This document shows positions 37,201 to 47,791 of a stretch of 64,000 nt of DNA, in pieces; within the stretch, counting starts at the first letter, position 1, and every line of letters begins with the position of its first letter. The position numbers and the translations under genes are program-made. A model generated the notes under the pieces. That model worked only from the letters and a program-made list of their open reading frames with translations. It was not told where the DNA came from and did no database searches. The stretch lies in the NCBI GenBank assembly GCA_023362775.1, contig JALMGJ010000005.1:90790421-90854420 (forward strand). The letters are read 5' to 3'. Source of the stretch: Charina bottae (lineage: Eukaryota; Chordata; Lepidosauria; Squamata; Charinaidae).

Positions 37201-38939
37201 AGAGTAAAGTTAGTGCCCTGGAAGGACAACTGAAAGCTCTGCAAGCCAGCTTCGCCAAGTACCAAAAAGGTAAAAATGATGTATAGAATATACAAATCTC
37301 TCTAGATGAGCTTGATCTCTCAGCAAAGAGTTGGAGGGCCAGGACAACAAGACATGTCTGCAGATATACTGCAGCAGCACCCATATGCCCGAAACTGGAA
37401 GGCTTGGTAGCATGTACTAATAGTTGGGAAGGTGCTGCTGCACTGTATCTGCAAATTATTCATGAACATGAAGATGCTCGACCTCTTTCATCATTGGGGT
37501 TGTGTCAAAGGGATGCTTCATTTCAAAGAAAGTTCATGAGACAGGAGATGAGTTAGAGTGAAATAACACAACAAGGAGAATTGCATTGTTTCCAAGGCAA
37601 AGCCAGTTTTTTACATTTAGTCCTACCTTAGTCCTACACTTAGTCCTACAGGAATGAATTATGTATCCTAATGTACAACACAGTGGACCAAATGAATTTG
37701 CAAGGACACTGTCAGCTGCTTTCTGGGAAAATGATCCTAGTATTTACAAAAGTTTACAAAGAAAGAGTAAAGGAAGTTAAATATCTATATCTATATCTAT
37801 ATCTATATCTATATCTATATCTATATCTATATCATCTATATCTATATCTATATCATCTATATCTATCTCTATCTCTATCTCTATCTCTATCTCTATCTCT
37901 ATCTCTATCTCTATATCTATATCTATATCTATATCTATATCTATATCATCTATATCATCTATATCTATACAGTACATACACACATACACACATACACACA
38001 TACACGTAAGGTAAGGTTTCCCCTTCCAGTCATATCTGGCTCTAGGGGGCGGCACTCATCTCCGATTCTCGGACGAGGGAGCCAGTGTTGTCCATAGACG
38101 CTTCCATGGTCATGTGGCCAGCATGACTAAATGCCCAGGCGCACGGAACACTGTTACCTTCCCACCGGAGTGGTACCTATTTATCTACTTGCATTTTTAC
38201 GTGCTTTCGAAACGCTAGGTTGGCAGGAGCTGGGCGAGAACGGGAGCTCACCCCATTATGCGGTGCTTCTGGGTCTCAAATTGCCGACCTGCCGTCCTTT
38301 CATTCGACAGTCGGTAGTCTTAACTGCTATGCCACATACCAATTCTGGTATGGTTTAGACATAGCTATGGGCTCATTGTATGTCTGGACCAAACCCTGGA
38401 GATTTTCCAATGGTGGGATGATTGGGGAAATAATTTTAAGAGGCAATGACCTTTTTCTATGGTAACTTGATCTTGCACCAATTTACATCAGTGTAATGAT
38501 TTACTACATAATGGCTGGTTTTGGCCCTGACCTAGAAATACACCCTTTTTTGTACCTTCTAGTGGCAATGTTCCCAGACGGACGCATGGTTGGCAATAAA
38601 GTATTCAAAACCAACGGCTTTGAAGGCAACTTTGAAGACCTGAAGCAAAAGTGTGTACAAGCTGGAGGCCAGCTTGCAACCCCGAGAAATGCTGCTGAGA
38701 ACGATGCTGTCCAGAAGTTGGTGATGCTCTATAACAAATCTGTGTTCATTGGGATAACCAGCCTAAAGACCAAAGGGACATTTAAGTACCTGAACGATCA
38801 ACCCATTACTTATTCCAACTGGCTGCAGGGAGAGCCCAACAATAATCAGGGCAACGAGAACTGTGTTGAAGTCTTTACAAATGGAAAATGGAACGACAGA
38901 GCCTGTGGGGAGAAAAGGCTCTTACTCTGCGAATTTTAG
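26945..38939 (+). CDS. SFTPD: Pulmonary surfactant-associated protein D (collectin)
   Basis: Seven coding exons (ATG at 26961, stop at 38937-38939) join in phase 1 to give 369 residues; human SP-D has 375. Residues 1-18 or so are a signal peptide. Cys32 and Cys37 have the spacing used for inter-trimer disulphides in SP-D. Gly-X-Y runs without interruption from Gly43 to about 216 (about 58 triplets). Residues 217-244 are the trimerising neck and 245-369 the C-type lectin domain, with Cys275, Cys345, Cys359 and Cys367. EPN (335-337) and WND (354-356) are the mannose/glucose-type calcium and sugar ligands. The C-terminus [16 protein letters not shown] is typical of SP-D. Asn87-Gly-Ser in collagen and Asn302-Lys-Ser are possible N-glycan sites. 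SP-D is a secreted multimeric innate-immune lectin of lung and mucosa. The gene looks functional. Confidence 0.95.
27248..27276. repeat. (GTAT)n microsatellite
   Basis: About seven TATG/GTAT units at the tail of the following repeat. Confidence 0.9.
27277..27665 (-). mobile_element. Composite SINE with L2-type tail, 5'-truncated
   Basis: Reversed copy of the family seen full length at 49683-50179. The tail is CCCCGCCTATCCCCTCCCTA..CTAGGCGGCTTAC. The body includes GGACTACATGTCCCAG and GGCTGCTGACGTCC. The tRNA head is missing at the right end. It lies in SFTPD intron 1. Confidence 0.8.
28349..28415. repeat. (GGAA)n microsatellite
   Basis: Pure GGAA run of about 16 units in SFTPD intron 1. Confidence 0.97.
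28416..30354. other. SFTPD intron 1, unassigned part
   Basis: No coding sequence or named repeat seen, apart from a (GT)n run at 30096-30122. Confidence 0.45.
30355..30930 (-). mobile_element. Old RTE LINE fragment interrupted by an L2-type fragment
   Basis: The outer parts 30355-30436 (GTGCCATCCAGTCAGTGTCG) and about 30746-30930 (CTGCTGGTCTTCCTCTTCTC..CCGAAGCAGGATAATTTGAG) are reverse complements of the 3' half of the RTE copy at 10684-10950. Confidence 0.75.
30437..30745 (+). mobile_element. L2-type LINE 3' fragment nested in RTE
   Basis: It starts with the CTCTGGAACAAGGTTCCTCC (ALWN.xPP) coding segment of L2 ORF2 C-termini and ends TAAACTGCCCAGAGTCACTGG, then AT-rich sequence. Opposite orientation to the surrounding RTE. 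Confidence 0.7.
31096..31212 (+). CDS. SFTPD: SFTPD collagen exon, 117 bp
   Basis: Thirteen Gly-X-Y triplets, TAAAG acceptor and GGTAAG donor, phase 1-1. It includes the Asn-Gly-Ser sequon. Confidence 0.92.
31213..32768. other. SFTPD intron between collagen exons
   Basis: About 1.55 kb with no recognisable repeat family or coding region. Confidence 0.45.
32769..32876 (+). CDS. SFTPD: SFTPD collagen exon, 108 bp
   Basis: Twelve triplets, one fewer than its 117-bp siblings. GATCAG acceptor, GTAAGC donor, phase 1-1. Confidence 0.92.
   Translation, partial: DHVEFGVCRVLLEMWALLEQKVTVAHKVKKVSKEK
32967..33540 (+). mobile_element. BovB LINE with 5' inversion
   Basis: The right part, about 33038-33540, is the BovB 3' end in + orientation ([52 protein letters not shown]). 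The left part, 32967-33037, is an inverted piece of the upstream ORF (minus strand: [20 protein letters not shown]). A perfect 12-bp duplication AATGTAACAGCT at 32955-32966 and 33541-33552 shows this was a single insertion. It lies 90 bp beyond an SFTPD exon donor. Confidence 0.93.
34247..34318. repeat. Compound (ATT)n/(ACT)n microsatellite
   Basis: Alternating blocks of ATT and ACT repeats in an SFTPD intron. The surrounding 33553-34895 shows nothing else recognisable. Confidence 0.95.
34896..35217 (+). mobile_element. Sauria-type tRNA SINE
   Basis: Complete copy with a perfect 12-bp duplication TTATGGTGTTAT at 34884-34895 and 35218-35229. The B box is degraded (GTTTGAGACC). Confidence 0.95.
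35612..35728 (+). CDS. SFTPD: SFTPD collagen exon, 117 bp
   Basis: Thirteen triplets between CACTGTAG and GTAAGT, phase 1-1, with several Gly-Ala-Lys/Gly-Glu-Lys triplets. Confidence 0.93.
36372..36590 (+). mobile_element. 5S-rRNA-derived SINE
   Basis: The first 100 bp or so follow 5S rRNA: CTGATCTC, AGCTAAGCAGAGTCAGG (A-box region), TAGTAGTTGGATGG and GGCTGTAGAC. A non-5S body follows, with GAAACAACCTCAGCAGGTGG and CCTTTGCTGAGAAAGGTACATG. The 5S part has a deletion near its start and a degraded C box, so it is an old SINE copy, not a 5S gene. Confidence 0.8.
36726..36842 (+). CDS. SFTPD: SFTPD collagen exon, 117 bp (last collagen exon)
   Basis: Thirteen triplets between CACAATAG and GTAAGT, phase 1-1. 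It ends Gly-Leu-Ser, where collagen stops. Confidence 0.93.
37186..37269 (+). CDS. SFTPD: SFTPD neck exon, 84 bp
   Basis: Leu/Val-rich heptad segment ([15 protein letters not shown]) between TCTCTTAG and GTAAAA, phase 1-1. Same size and phase as PLI-alpha-like exon 2. Confidence 0.92.
37778..37972. repeat. (TATC)n/(TATATC)n microsatellite
   Basis: About 195 bp of CTATAT and CTATCT repeats, followed by an (ACAC/ACAT) run to about 38004. It gives spurious Tyr-Leu and Ile-Asp frames. Confidence 0.97.
38005..38338 (-). mobile_element. Sauria-type tRNA SINE, divergent subfamily
   Basis: Reversed copy with GGTAAGGTTTCCCC at the left and a tRNA-like head at the right. It differs from the other copies (CCAGTCATATCTGGCTC tail, GTGCTTCTGGGTCTCAAATT B-box region). 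It lies about 225 bp before the SFTPD lectin exon. Confidence 0.88.
38563..38939 (+). CDS. SFTPD: SFTPD lectin exon
   Basis: CTTCTAG acceptor at 38556-38562. It codes for the complete carbohydrate-recognition domain to a TAG stop, with all four cysteines and the EPN and WND motifs. Confidence 0.96.
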
Positions 38940-39296
38940 GCCATCTGCCATGCAGTATTTGACCCAGGGAGGCTCCCACGTTTTAATACAATGTTTGCTT
39001 CTTCTCTATAGGCATTAAAGAAATCATGATTTAGCTAATCCTCCCTAAATTCTGTTGAGGTAGGACTGTTGATTTCACATATGCAATCAAAACAACATGT
39101 CCATCAAGGCCAGTTTCCATATGAGCCACCTAATGAAGTATAATTGAGTTAGGACTCTTTCCTATTTCCTTCAGTGGTGAGAAGTCCCAGGGAGACATCG
39201 CTAAATTCCCTTTAGATGAGACAACCAGGGAAGGCTTGCTGACATCTCTGTTTCAGTTACAAATATGCAAGCAGAACCTGCACTTACATATTTGTA

Positions 39297-39302
39297 AATA
39301 AA
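39297..39302 (+). promoter_or_regulatory. SFTPD: Polyadenylation signal of SFTPD
   Basis: AATAAA about 360 bp past the stop codon. The intervening 3' UTR has no other feature. Confidence 0.6.
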
Positions 39303-39729
39303 GCAGTTGATTTGTAAAAGTCAGGAACAGATTGTGCTGGTTTCTGGACATTTCATCCCAGTGGAGAATCACTGCCAGTTCAAGGCAAATGAGACTGAGT
39401 CAGATAACCTAATCCAGTGTAAGACAAGTCCAATTTCATGTGTTTGTTCAAAGGCAGTGTAGACGCTAAAACCTGGAGCGTGAGGAACATTTATGGAACT
39501 CCAAAGATATTTGAAAAGATTATGGAAAGGCACACTTTTTCATAAACCCCATGCCCACAAAAGGTCTCCTATTGCAAGTATTAAATGTTTTATCTTCACA
39601 TTTAAACAACCCAGACAATCAAATTAACATAACATTGTTTCTATATTAGCTAGAATTAGTTCTACATTAGTAGATTTTGACTAATCTTCTATTATATTAT
39701 ATATTATATATATTAACATTATATATGTT

Positions 39730-40100
39730 CAAATGCCTGACCATCATCTTCCAAAGCAGCTACTTTACTCCCAACTTAAGAATGGAAAATGGAATATTGG
39801 TGGACAGCAAAAGAGATTCAAAGATACTCTCAAAGCTAATTTTAAAAAATGTAATATCAGCATTGAGAACTGGGAAGCCCTAACTCATGAGCGTTTCAAT
39901 TGGAGGTCAGCCTGTCTTAAAGGCGCTATGGACTTTGAAGAAGCACGAGTACAGGGTGAAAGGGAGAAAAGAGCTAAAAGGAAGGCACGTCAGGCAAACC
40001 CTCATCATGACCGTCTCCCACCCGGAAACCTATGCCCTCATTGTGGGAGGTTGTGCGGATCCAGAATTGGCCTTTATAGCCACTTACGGATCCACTGTTA
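39730..40100 (+). mobile_element. C-terminal fragment of a non-LTR retrotransposon ORF
   Basis: The frame at 39733-40101 reads MPDHHLPKQLLYSQLKNGK, then RFKDTLKANFKKCNI..W, then a CPHCGR..H..H zinc-finger-like end and a stop. This is the ending I know from LINE ORF2 copies spread through animal genomes. The clade is uncertain and the upstream RT is missing. Confidence 0.7.
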
Positions 40101-40458
40101 ATTTTTTTCCTTTGGAAGACAATCTTACTCGGCTACGAGTGATCGCCAATGATTACCTCAATGTAGAATGTGTCTACACACACTTCAGTTCCCTCAAGTT
40201 CCAGTGATTCCTTAAATGATATAATCTGTTCTCCCTTTCTGCCCATTAAAAGCTGGAAGTCCTATCAAGAATACCTTGGTGACACCATTGCCTCCAACTT
40301 GTTCTTCAAATGTTTTAAGCCTACGGTTTAGCCTCAGCCATTACTGAAACTAAGCCTAAGGTTGTGCATTCAAACATATTTGTCTTTCTGTTACCTTTCC
40401 CTCTCTGTTTCCTCTACTTCTTTCTCTTTATTCTCTGCTCTACTATCAACATTTAGAT

Positions 40459-40661
40459 CAGAGCTTTCCAAGCTTTTCATGTTGGTGACACACTTTTTAG
40501 ACATGCATCATTTTGCGACACACTCTTACAGCAAGGCACAAGGCAGGCACTAGGACCTGTGCAGAATCCTGGCAGGGCTCAGAGGCAGCAGCAGCCGCGA
40601 CAGACCCAGACACTGCAGCTGACACGCTAACGTGTCCAGACATACAGTTTGGAAAGCTCTG
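40459..40661. mobile_element. hAT-like MITE
   Basis: Termini CAGAGCTTTCCAAG and CTTTGGAAAGCTCTG-like (TTTGGAAAGCTCTG). Duplication ATTTAGAT at 40451-40458 against ATTTAGAC at 40662-40669. Same family as 12844-13158 but with one internal unit. Confidence 0.9.
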
Positions 40662-40669
40662 ATTTAGAC

Positions 40670-43600
40670 TGTAAGCTGCTTGAGGCAGGACCTGCCTTCT
40701 AATCTGTGTCACTTGTAAGATACTTACGGTATGTAAATTGATTAGACTTTATAATATATAATCATCTTCAATTTTCTACTTACAACTACTTTTCAGAAGG
40801 AAATGGGAGATCTCATAAGGAAAGAAGTCTTGATAAAGTTGCTTGACTTATGACATGAATGGATGGTTTTTAAATGTTCAGAATATATTGATATTATTTG
40901 CAAAAACTGTTTATTAAAAGATTCTTTTAGTAAACATAAGCATCTTCATCATGCAATCAATTTCATTCATAGGAGTGTTTAGAAAAAATTTCACTGTGGT
41001 ACCAAGCAGGGATGTGCAAAAAATTATTTTCTACTGTCTTGTCTCGTGGTTTCAAAAATCACCATGATAAAACCAATTTATGCTAGAATGCATATTCCAC
41101 AGTGAATGCACTCTAACTGCCCCATTACTTTTAACAGTTGTTGATGTTGTCCTCTCTGTTCCAATAAGATTCATAATAGGAGGCATATTTACAAGGAATT
41201 TTCCAAAGCATAAACAAGATTTTCTAAATCCAGCTATTTCTGTACCTTGCAGAAGAAACTGAATATGCAGCAACTGATAATTTGGATGTAAGAAGGATGC
41301 ATTCAGAATTTACAGCAGCCAAACTACATGCACAAATCTGATTATCAAAACGTATCAATCAATAGGTCAAAAGTAGCATATGGAAATCAGTGTCCTGCTG
41401 CTCTTAACAGCTATGATTTGTGTTGTTCCCTTGGATTCAAGGAATGGTTCTAGCCACGCAGGCTTCTTTCTGGCCTAGCTATGAAAGACCCTGTCTAATT
41501 TTCTGAAAAGTTACCAGGTGGATTAATATATTGGCATTCTTGCTACAGTATCTTCCAAATACTTCTCGTTCCCACCAGTCCTAGCTTGCCTTTCTACTGT
41601 TGCTTGCCTGAAAACAATGGTATCTGCCTTTCTTTGGCTGGATCTGCTTTAACTTCTGAAACATTGTGATCAGCACAGACAAGGTTGACTAGGCACTGCC
41701 ACTTGAGTTGGTCAAGAATAGAATCAGGCCCAAATATAACCTTTCCTGCATATCTCCACCTACCCCCTCCCGATGCACAACTCCTCTCCCTTTGCTGTTA
41801 TTTGCTTTTTAAAAGCTACCCATATCATCTCTTTGTGCCCGAGTGGCAGTTTGGCATTAAGGTAAGTCAGGCTGAGCTAGTTGGATTGATATGCCAGTTG
41901 GCAAGTTTGGATCATATGCACAACTGCACAATCAGAAACTGTTTACACTGGCCATTCAATTTACACATTTCCTTTTGGCAATTATCCATCTTACCTGGGC
42001 CGGGATGAAAATTACATGAAGACAGTCTGCAAGACAGAAAACAGCTGTGACCTGTTATCTTGTTCGACCATCTTGTGGAAATTAAACATACTGAAGTGTG
42101 AAATTGGTTGATGCTGTCAATTCACGCACTTTCTCTGAGCCTTCATTGGAACATGTGCAATCATGGTGTGATCACATTAATTAGTGAACACATATTGATT
42201 TCAAGCTATATATCTAATTTATATCCTATTTTCCCACCCTTCCACAGCATACTCATTATTCTGTGCATGCATTTTCCTGGGATTATTTTAGGCTGTGTTA
42301 ATAATCCTATATCATGCTTTTAAAGCTAGATAAAGTCCTTCTGAAATAGCATACTATGAATTTATTCCCTCTGGATTTGGGGCTTCCTTAGCCATGACAT
42401 TTTTATAAAGCAAAAACACTGATCAGTGCAGATGTGAAAATGTCACCAAAGCATGTCCTTTCATTTCTGGCATCACTACTTTACCTGGTCCTACAGGAGA
42501 GGGATGATGATGATGATGATTTACTTTAATATGAGTACAACCAAAATTAAAAAATACGTATGAAAAAGAGAAGATAAACTACATATGATACAAGAGCATT
42601 CATGCATATGCAGTAGTACGACTCAGTTTTTAAACAACAAATTAAATGATGACAATGATTCTTAATTAGCAAGTTGGGCAAGAAGATTTACTGGAAGGTC
42701 ATTTGGGAGACTCAAACATTACTTCTTTCCTTTGAAACTGGATCACAGTAATATTTGTCCTGGTATTGTCCTCTTTCCATTTCTTCATCCCTTGCCACAG
42801 GGTGGTAACTGGGCATCAGGAAATAGCCCTATGGAATCCAACTCACAGAGCAGAGGGTTCTGGTGGAGCTTTGCTGTCCAGCATGAAAGAAACTGTGATC
42901 CCTTATCCAGAATCTTTTAGAATGAATTAGAAGCAAATAATTGGCTAAGAGGGCTGTGCAGTGCTTTGAACTGAAAAGGGAAAAGGTGCACAGGACCACT
43001 TCTGTAGGGTCCATTGGCAATTCCTTAAAGCATCAGCATATTTAGCCAGGATCAAAGGGATGACGTCTGCAGTCCCCAGAAAATAAGTATTTGGTCTAAA
43101 GATACAATACAAAATTTATTGACTGAAAGATAACTTATAGTGAATATTTCTTCCATTTATTTCTTCCTAGAACTTGGGGGGGCAGGGACAGAGGCATAAA
43201 CCCAAACCTTGGCTGAGAGGATACAGAGAGATTCTAGATGAAATTGTCTATAGGCTGCCAGTAACTCACACATTATTTGAAGAACCATCCTTAAAGTAAG
43301 TTGTATCCTAATTTTTAAAACCATAATTCAATAATTCAATATGCCAACAAGGAATGTGCTTTTTTTCAGAACAGCTTATTAGCTGTCTTATGGCACAGAA
43401 TCAGTGATAATCAATAGCATTAGCAGGTGGCTCAAATATTTGGCATTTACGCATATAGAAAAATATGAGCAAGTTGAATACATCTTCGTAACGGCTTGGA
43501 TTGAATGTTTGGATGTGATGGTAAAGTGTGAGCCTGTTACAACTGTCAGAATGCCTGGCTAAGAGCTTTTTGATTTGGCCTGGATTTAAATATTTATCTA

Positions 43601-45856
43601 TGAAGTTGATGATTATACATCTGGCTCTACCTTTGGATGAATCAAAGCAGACACAAAGCAAAGAGATCTGAGACAGGTAGCAGATTTCAGCTAAGTCTCC
43701 AGATGCAGCCAAGCACATCCATTTCATTGTCCTAAATGGCATGCCGTACTTTCTTGTCAGTCATCCTGTGTAGTGGCAATGTGGAAGACCACTGTATTTT
43801 GAGGAGTTTAAGTGACATATTTTGATTTTCTCCCCCACACGAAGAAGATTAGAGTTTATTTAGAGTTATTCTGAGGTTTAACTGGCTTGTTTTTGTTTCT
43901 GGTTGGAATGGAGGAGGAGATAGATTACCCCAAGATTGTTGGTGTAAGCATAAGTCCACTCCTCCAACAGCCCTTCCAGCGGCTTGGAGTGGGGCAGGGG
44001 GAGATAAGAGAGTGTTGATGTTGGGCATTGGCTTATCTGTAAAGCTTCCCAGGCTCTTGGATGATGTCATAAACAGGTGCTCTAGCCCCCGAGAAGTATC
44101 CCAGTCAAGGTCAGGCCATGCAGCCTCTGTACCATGGAAACACGGGGTTTGAGGGCCAGACTTTGATAAAAACTTTAGGATTGCCTTTTGAGTTTGGGAG
44201 TTCCACATAGACCTGAGCGCTGGGTGCTGTGAAAATTGAGCCACTGTGGGGTATCTCCGCTGTCCTTATTAAGGGGCTCCTGACAGCCTATGGGAGATTG
44301 GGTTTCAACTTGCTTTGGTATGTATGATTTCTTTCTTTATGCTATGCTTTATATGCTTCTGTATAATCTGCCTAAACTGTGTTTTTATTTGAACTGTGTT
44401 TTTCTGTTTAAATCTGTTTGCTTAAGTTTATAATAAAGCTAAAGTTTCTTTATCCACTGGCGTTCTTATTATCTCTGTATCTGAAAGAACCAAATGTCTG
44501 AAGCACCTTAGCACTGCTTGGACACTTGGCAGAACATCCTGTACAGGCTGCAAAGTACAGGTCTTCAGAATAATACATTTTGAGATGAGCAGGCATCTGC
44601 CTACAGAAGATCCCATCAGCTGCCTACAGGCCAGCCAGCTACCTGTCAGCTTGAAGGTGTGTGATGATCCTACAGCAGTGGGAGAAAGCAATAGGAACAT
44701 CAGCAGATCTTCTTTCCACTTGAGTGTCAGTCTATTGAGCTAAGTCAGGTCAGGAAACAGACACCACGAGAACTGCTGAAACTCTACTTTATGGTTGTAG
44801 GATAAAATAACAGAATCTTAAAAGCCTGATAGAGACTCTCTTTCCATTCCCCACCCCCCAACAAGAATCAAAGTGGGGTCATCTTGATTCAAGGGCTGGT
44901 GTTTACCTAACGGCTGTTGAATTCCTTCTTCAAGGCCTTCTCCATACTCAGCTAGTAAGTCTGCTTGGGTTTATGGATGTATGAATGCAATCTGCATAGA
45001 CTCCCAGTGATTTAGAACAATTAAAAAACTAATACAAACAACCTTAACACCATCCATAAAACAATAAAATTGGCCTGTGAATTAGCAGGAACTCCAGCCC
45101 ACTTCATCTCTTGATAGCAGAGATAACTGATAACTGATAAATCGTGTCAGTGGACATCAAACTGATGAATTCTAGGCAGAGAACCTAGTTGTGAAATACT
45201 TTATTTAGCTCAGTAGCTTGCATTTAATAAATGTACAAAACTATAACATTATTTTTTTTGTTGAGCCTGAATATTAATTCATATGTCTGAGTTGCTAAAG
45301 ATACCTTAACGTTCTTAACATTCATGGGATCTCTGAACTGCTGTAGTCTGGGCCTCCAAGCACTAAATATATTTACAGCCCAACAGGTGAAAGAGAAGGC
45401 CATAGAAGAAAAGGTAGGGCCCTATATTTACAATATTTATTTGTTGAATTTATATCTTGCCTTTCATTCATGAGATTAAGATGGCATACATAGTACTCCT
45501 TCCTCCTACATGTAAGCACAGTCTTGTGAGGAAGGTTGGGTTAAGACAGCTTCCACTGATAGCCTGACCACAATCTTTCTGCAGCTCCCCCACCTTCCCT
45601 GTGTTGAGCAGAGAAGAAAATGTAAAGCAGGAAACCCAACTATCCCAGTTGAAAATCATAATATCTGAAGAGAGCTCATGTGATTCTACCTAGGATAAGA
45701 GTGTACAACTTCTGTTATCTTCAGGGCCACACCAGCCCATGAGTAACTTGAAGGCCACATTCCAAAAATGGGTGTGGGGCATTCAGGAGCTTTAAGAGAT
45801 TAAATGAATACATTAAGGAACTGCAGACTTAAAGCATTCTTGTTTTGCTGAGAAAG

Positions 45857-45857
<1 letters not shown>
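40670..45857. other. Intergenic, no gene seen
   Basis: About 5 kb. The open frames reach at most 131 codons and show no family motif. Collagen-like Gly-X-Y or neck exons belonging to the downstream lectin pseudo-exon were looked for and not found. Confidence 0.4.

Positions 45858-45859
<2 letters not shown>

Positions 45860-45949
<90 letters not shown>
45860..45949. repeat. (GT)n(GA)n compound microsatellite
   Basis: About 39 bp of GT followed by about 51 bp of GA, ending 67 bp before the lectin pseudo-exon. Confidence 0.97.
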
Positions 45950-45952
<3 letters not shown>

Positions 45953-46016
45953 ACTGGCTGGTTCCAGTCTTCTGTTGCTCTCCATGGTTGGCTTCATGGA
46001 TTCTGTTTTCCTCTAG

Positions 46017-46392
46017 CTCATTTATTCTCAATTGGCAGATATGTTGGAAGAAAGCTATTCAAATCTATTTGCTTCCAAGGCATCTATGAAGCTTGAAAAA
46101 CAACCAGTGTCTGGGCTGGTGGTCAGCTTGCTTCCCCAAGGACTTTTACAGAAAACACAGCTGTCCAGCAAATAGTGTCTCACCACACAATGGTAGCATA
46201 TCTGGGAATGAATGACAAGCAGGGAGAAGGCAGCTTTGCATCTATTGACAGTGGCCCAAACAGATATGTAAGCTGGGCAAATAAAGAACCAAACAATGCC
46301 AGTGGGAAATAGAACTGCATGAAATTTATCTAGAGAACCAGTGGAGTGGTAGGTTCTGCTCTGAAAGATAATTAATTGTATGTGGATCTCAA
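46017..46392 (+). pseudogene. Decayed collectin lectin exon
   Basis: After a good acceptor (TTTTCCTCTAG, ending 46016) the phase-1 frame reads GRYVGRKLFKS, a TGA, then AGGQLASPR, AYLGMNDKQGEGSF, YVSWANKEPNNASGK, a TAG, NCMKFI and another TAG. After a frameshift near 46340 it continues WSGRFCSER, a stop, then LIVC. This follows the SFTPD exon at 38563 step by step, including the 26 nt between exon start and the Val-Gly codons. The first conserved cysteine is Ser. At least four stops and one frameshift make it dead. The closest type (MBL-, SP-A- or SP-D-like) cannot be settled by eye; EPNN suggests a mannose-type ancestor. The flanks 46393-47317 show nothing recognisable. Confidence 0.9.
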
Positions 46393-47317
46393 TATCGTGG
46401 ATACAATCCAAGGTGTGGTTTTCACCCATGTCCCATTTTGAAATCATTCAGCATTAGAAATGTGGAATGGTAGCTCTGAGTAGACAGCAAGATGGTGAGT
46501 TTATCCATTTGGGCCCACCTAAAAACTCCCTACAGAGATATCTCAGCTGCTTGCTCTTTATTCATGCAAAGAGAAACACCAGACATTGACAGAACCTTCC
46601 TTTTATTACAGCTCAACTAGAAAAAGCCAACCTGGTCACCTCCAGAAATTTTGTACTACTGCTCACACAATTCTTTGCCATTGGCCATGCTGGTGGAAGC
46701 TGATGGGGGTTGAAGTCCAAAATATTTAGAAGACATCTGTTTACCCCGATCTCACTGTTAACTCCCAAATTTAGCCACTGTCCATCCTGACTTCTTTTTT
46801 CTATTACTGGATTTATCTGAAAGAAAGACAGCCTCAAATTTAAGATAATCCCCTATGTCAAAAGGAAGATTAGACAGGGGAAAAAATGTTCTCTTTTACT
46901 GGATCCTCAGTGAATCTAAGATGACCTCTTATTCTAAAGATAAAGTGTTTGAGAAGAAAACTTTCTTTAGTCATTTCAGATGAATACAATCCTGTTTTGC
47001 TCACTCTGAAGCTATGATGCAATAACAAATTCCGTTCTTATCAATGCTTCCTTACCTCTTTTGACTATTTTTCTCAACTCATGTGTGTGTTTGTCTTTGT
47101 GATTTTGCTGCACAATTGTTTCCAGGGTAGACAAGCAGCAGATTATTTTACAAGAGGAATGATTCAAAGAACTGGACTGACAAGCTTTCAATCCTCTAGC
47201 ATTAACTTCTACTGCTTCCTAGCCTTCTTTTTCCATATTCTCAGCCACCTTATTTTGTTTAGCAACATTTGAGGAACGTTTTTTCCTCTTGAATACTTGT
47301 CATTTCAAGTGTTGGAC

Positions 47318-47791
47318 TGTCAGGGCGAGCGGATGGAGCGGCCTGCTTCTCTCCTAGGCACCAGCGATCCAAGTACTATGCAGTAAATAGACTCCAAACA
47401 GAAGTTATATCAAATATCCTATTTACTTACGTATATACATACGTATTTACAGATCACTTCCACACAGGTAACAAATGATAAACCAACGATACAGCATACA
47501 GAGGTAGAATGAGGAATGAGGAATGAGAAATGAGAAATGAGAAGAACGAGATACAGAATCTCTCTGTTTATATATATAAACTGACCAATCACAGTATAGG
47601 TCACTCTCATTATTCACCACACCCAACTTAACTCTTAGCACCTGTTGTATGTGTCATACACTGCCACATCATCCCTACAACAATGGCTGCTAATTGGGTG
47701 ACTCTGCAGAATATTTCCCCTTTCACCTAAATATCAAGCCTCTCCATATAATTTATATCTAGCTGTAAATTCCTGGGTATATCAAACCCCA
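47318..47791 (-). mobile_element. Copia-type element 3' LTR
   Basis: On the minus strand it starts TGGGGTTTGATA and ends CCTGACA, about 474 bp. It is preceded by a purine-rich GAAGGGGTGT that fits a polypurine tract. No partner LTR was seen to the right. Confidence 0.75.

Noticed and set aside
37671..38055. Tyr-Leu-rich and Ile-Asp-rich frames
   Set aside because: They are translations of the TATC-type microsatellite.
43849..44244. 131-codon minus-strand frame
   Set aside because: No recognisable motif, no conserved neighbours and low-complexity stretches.
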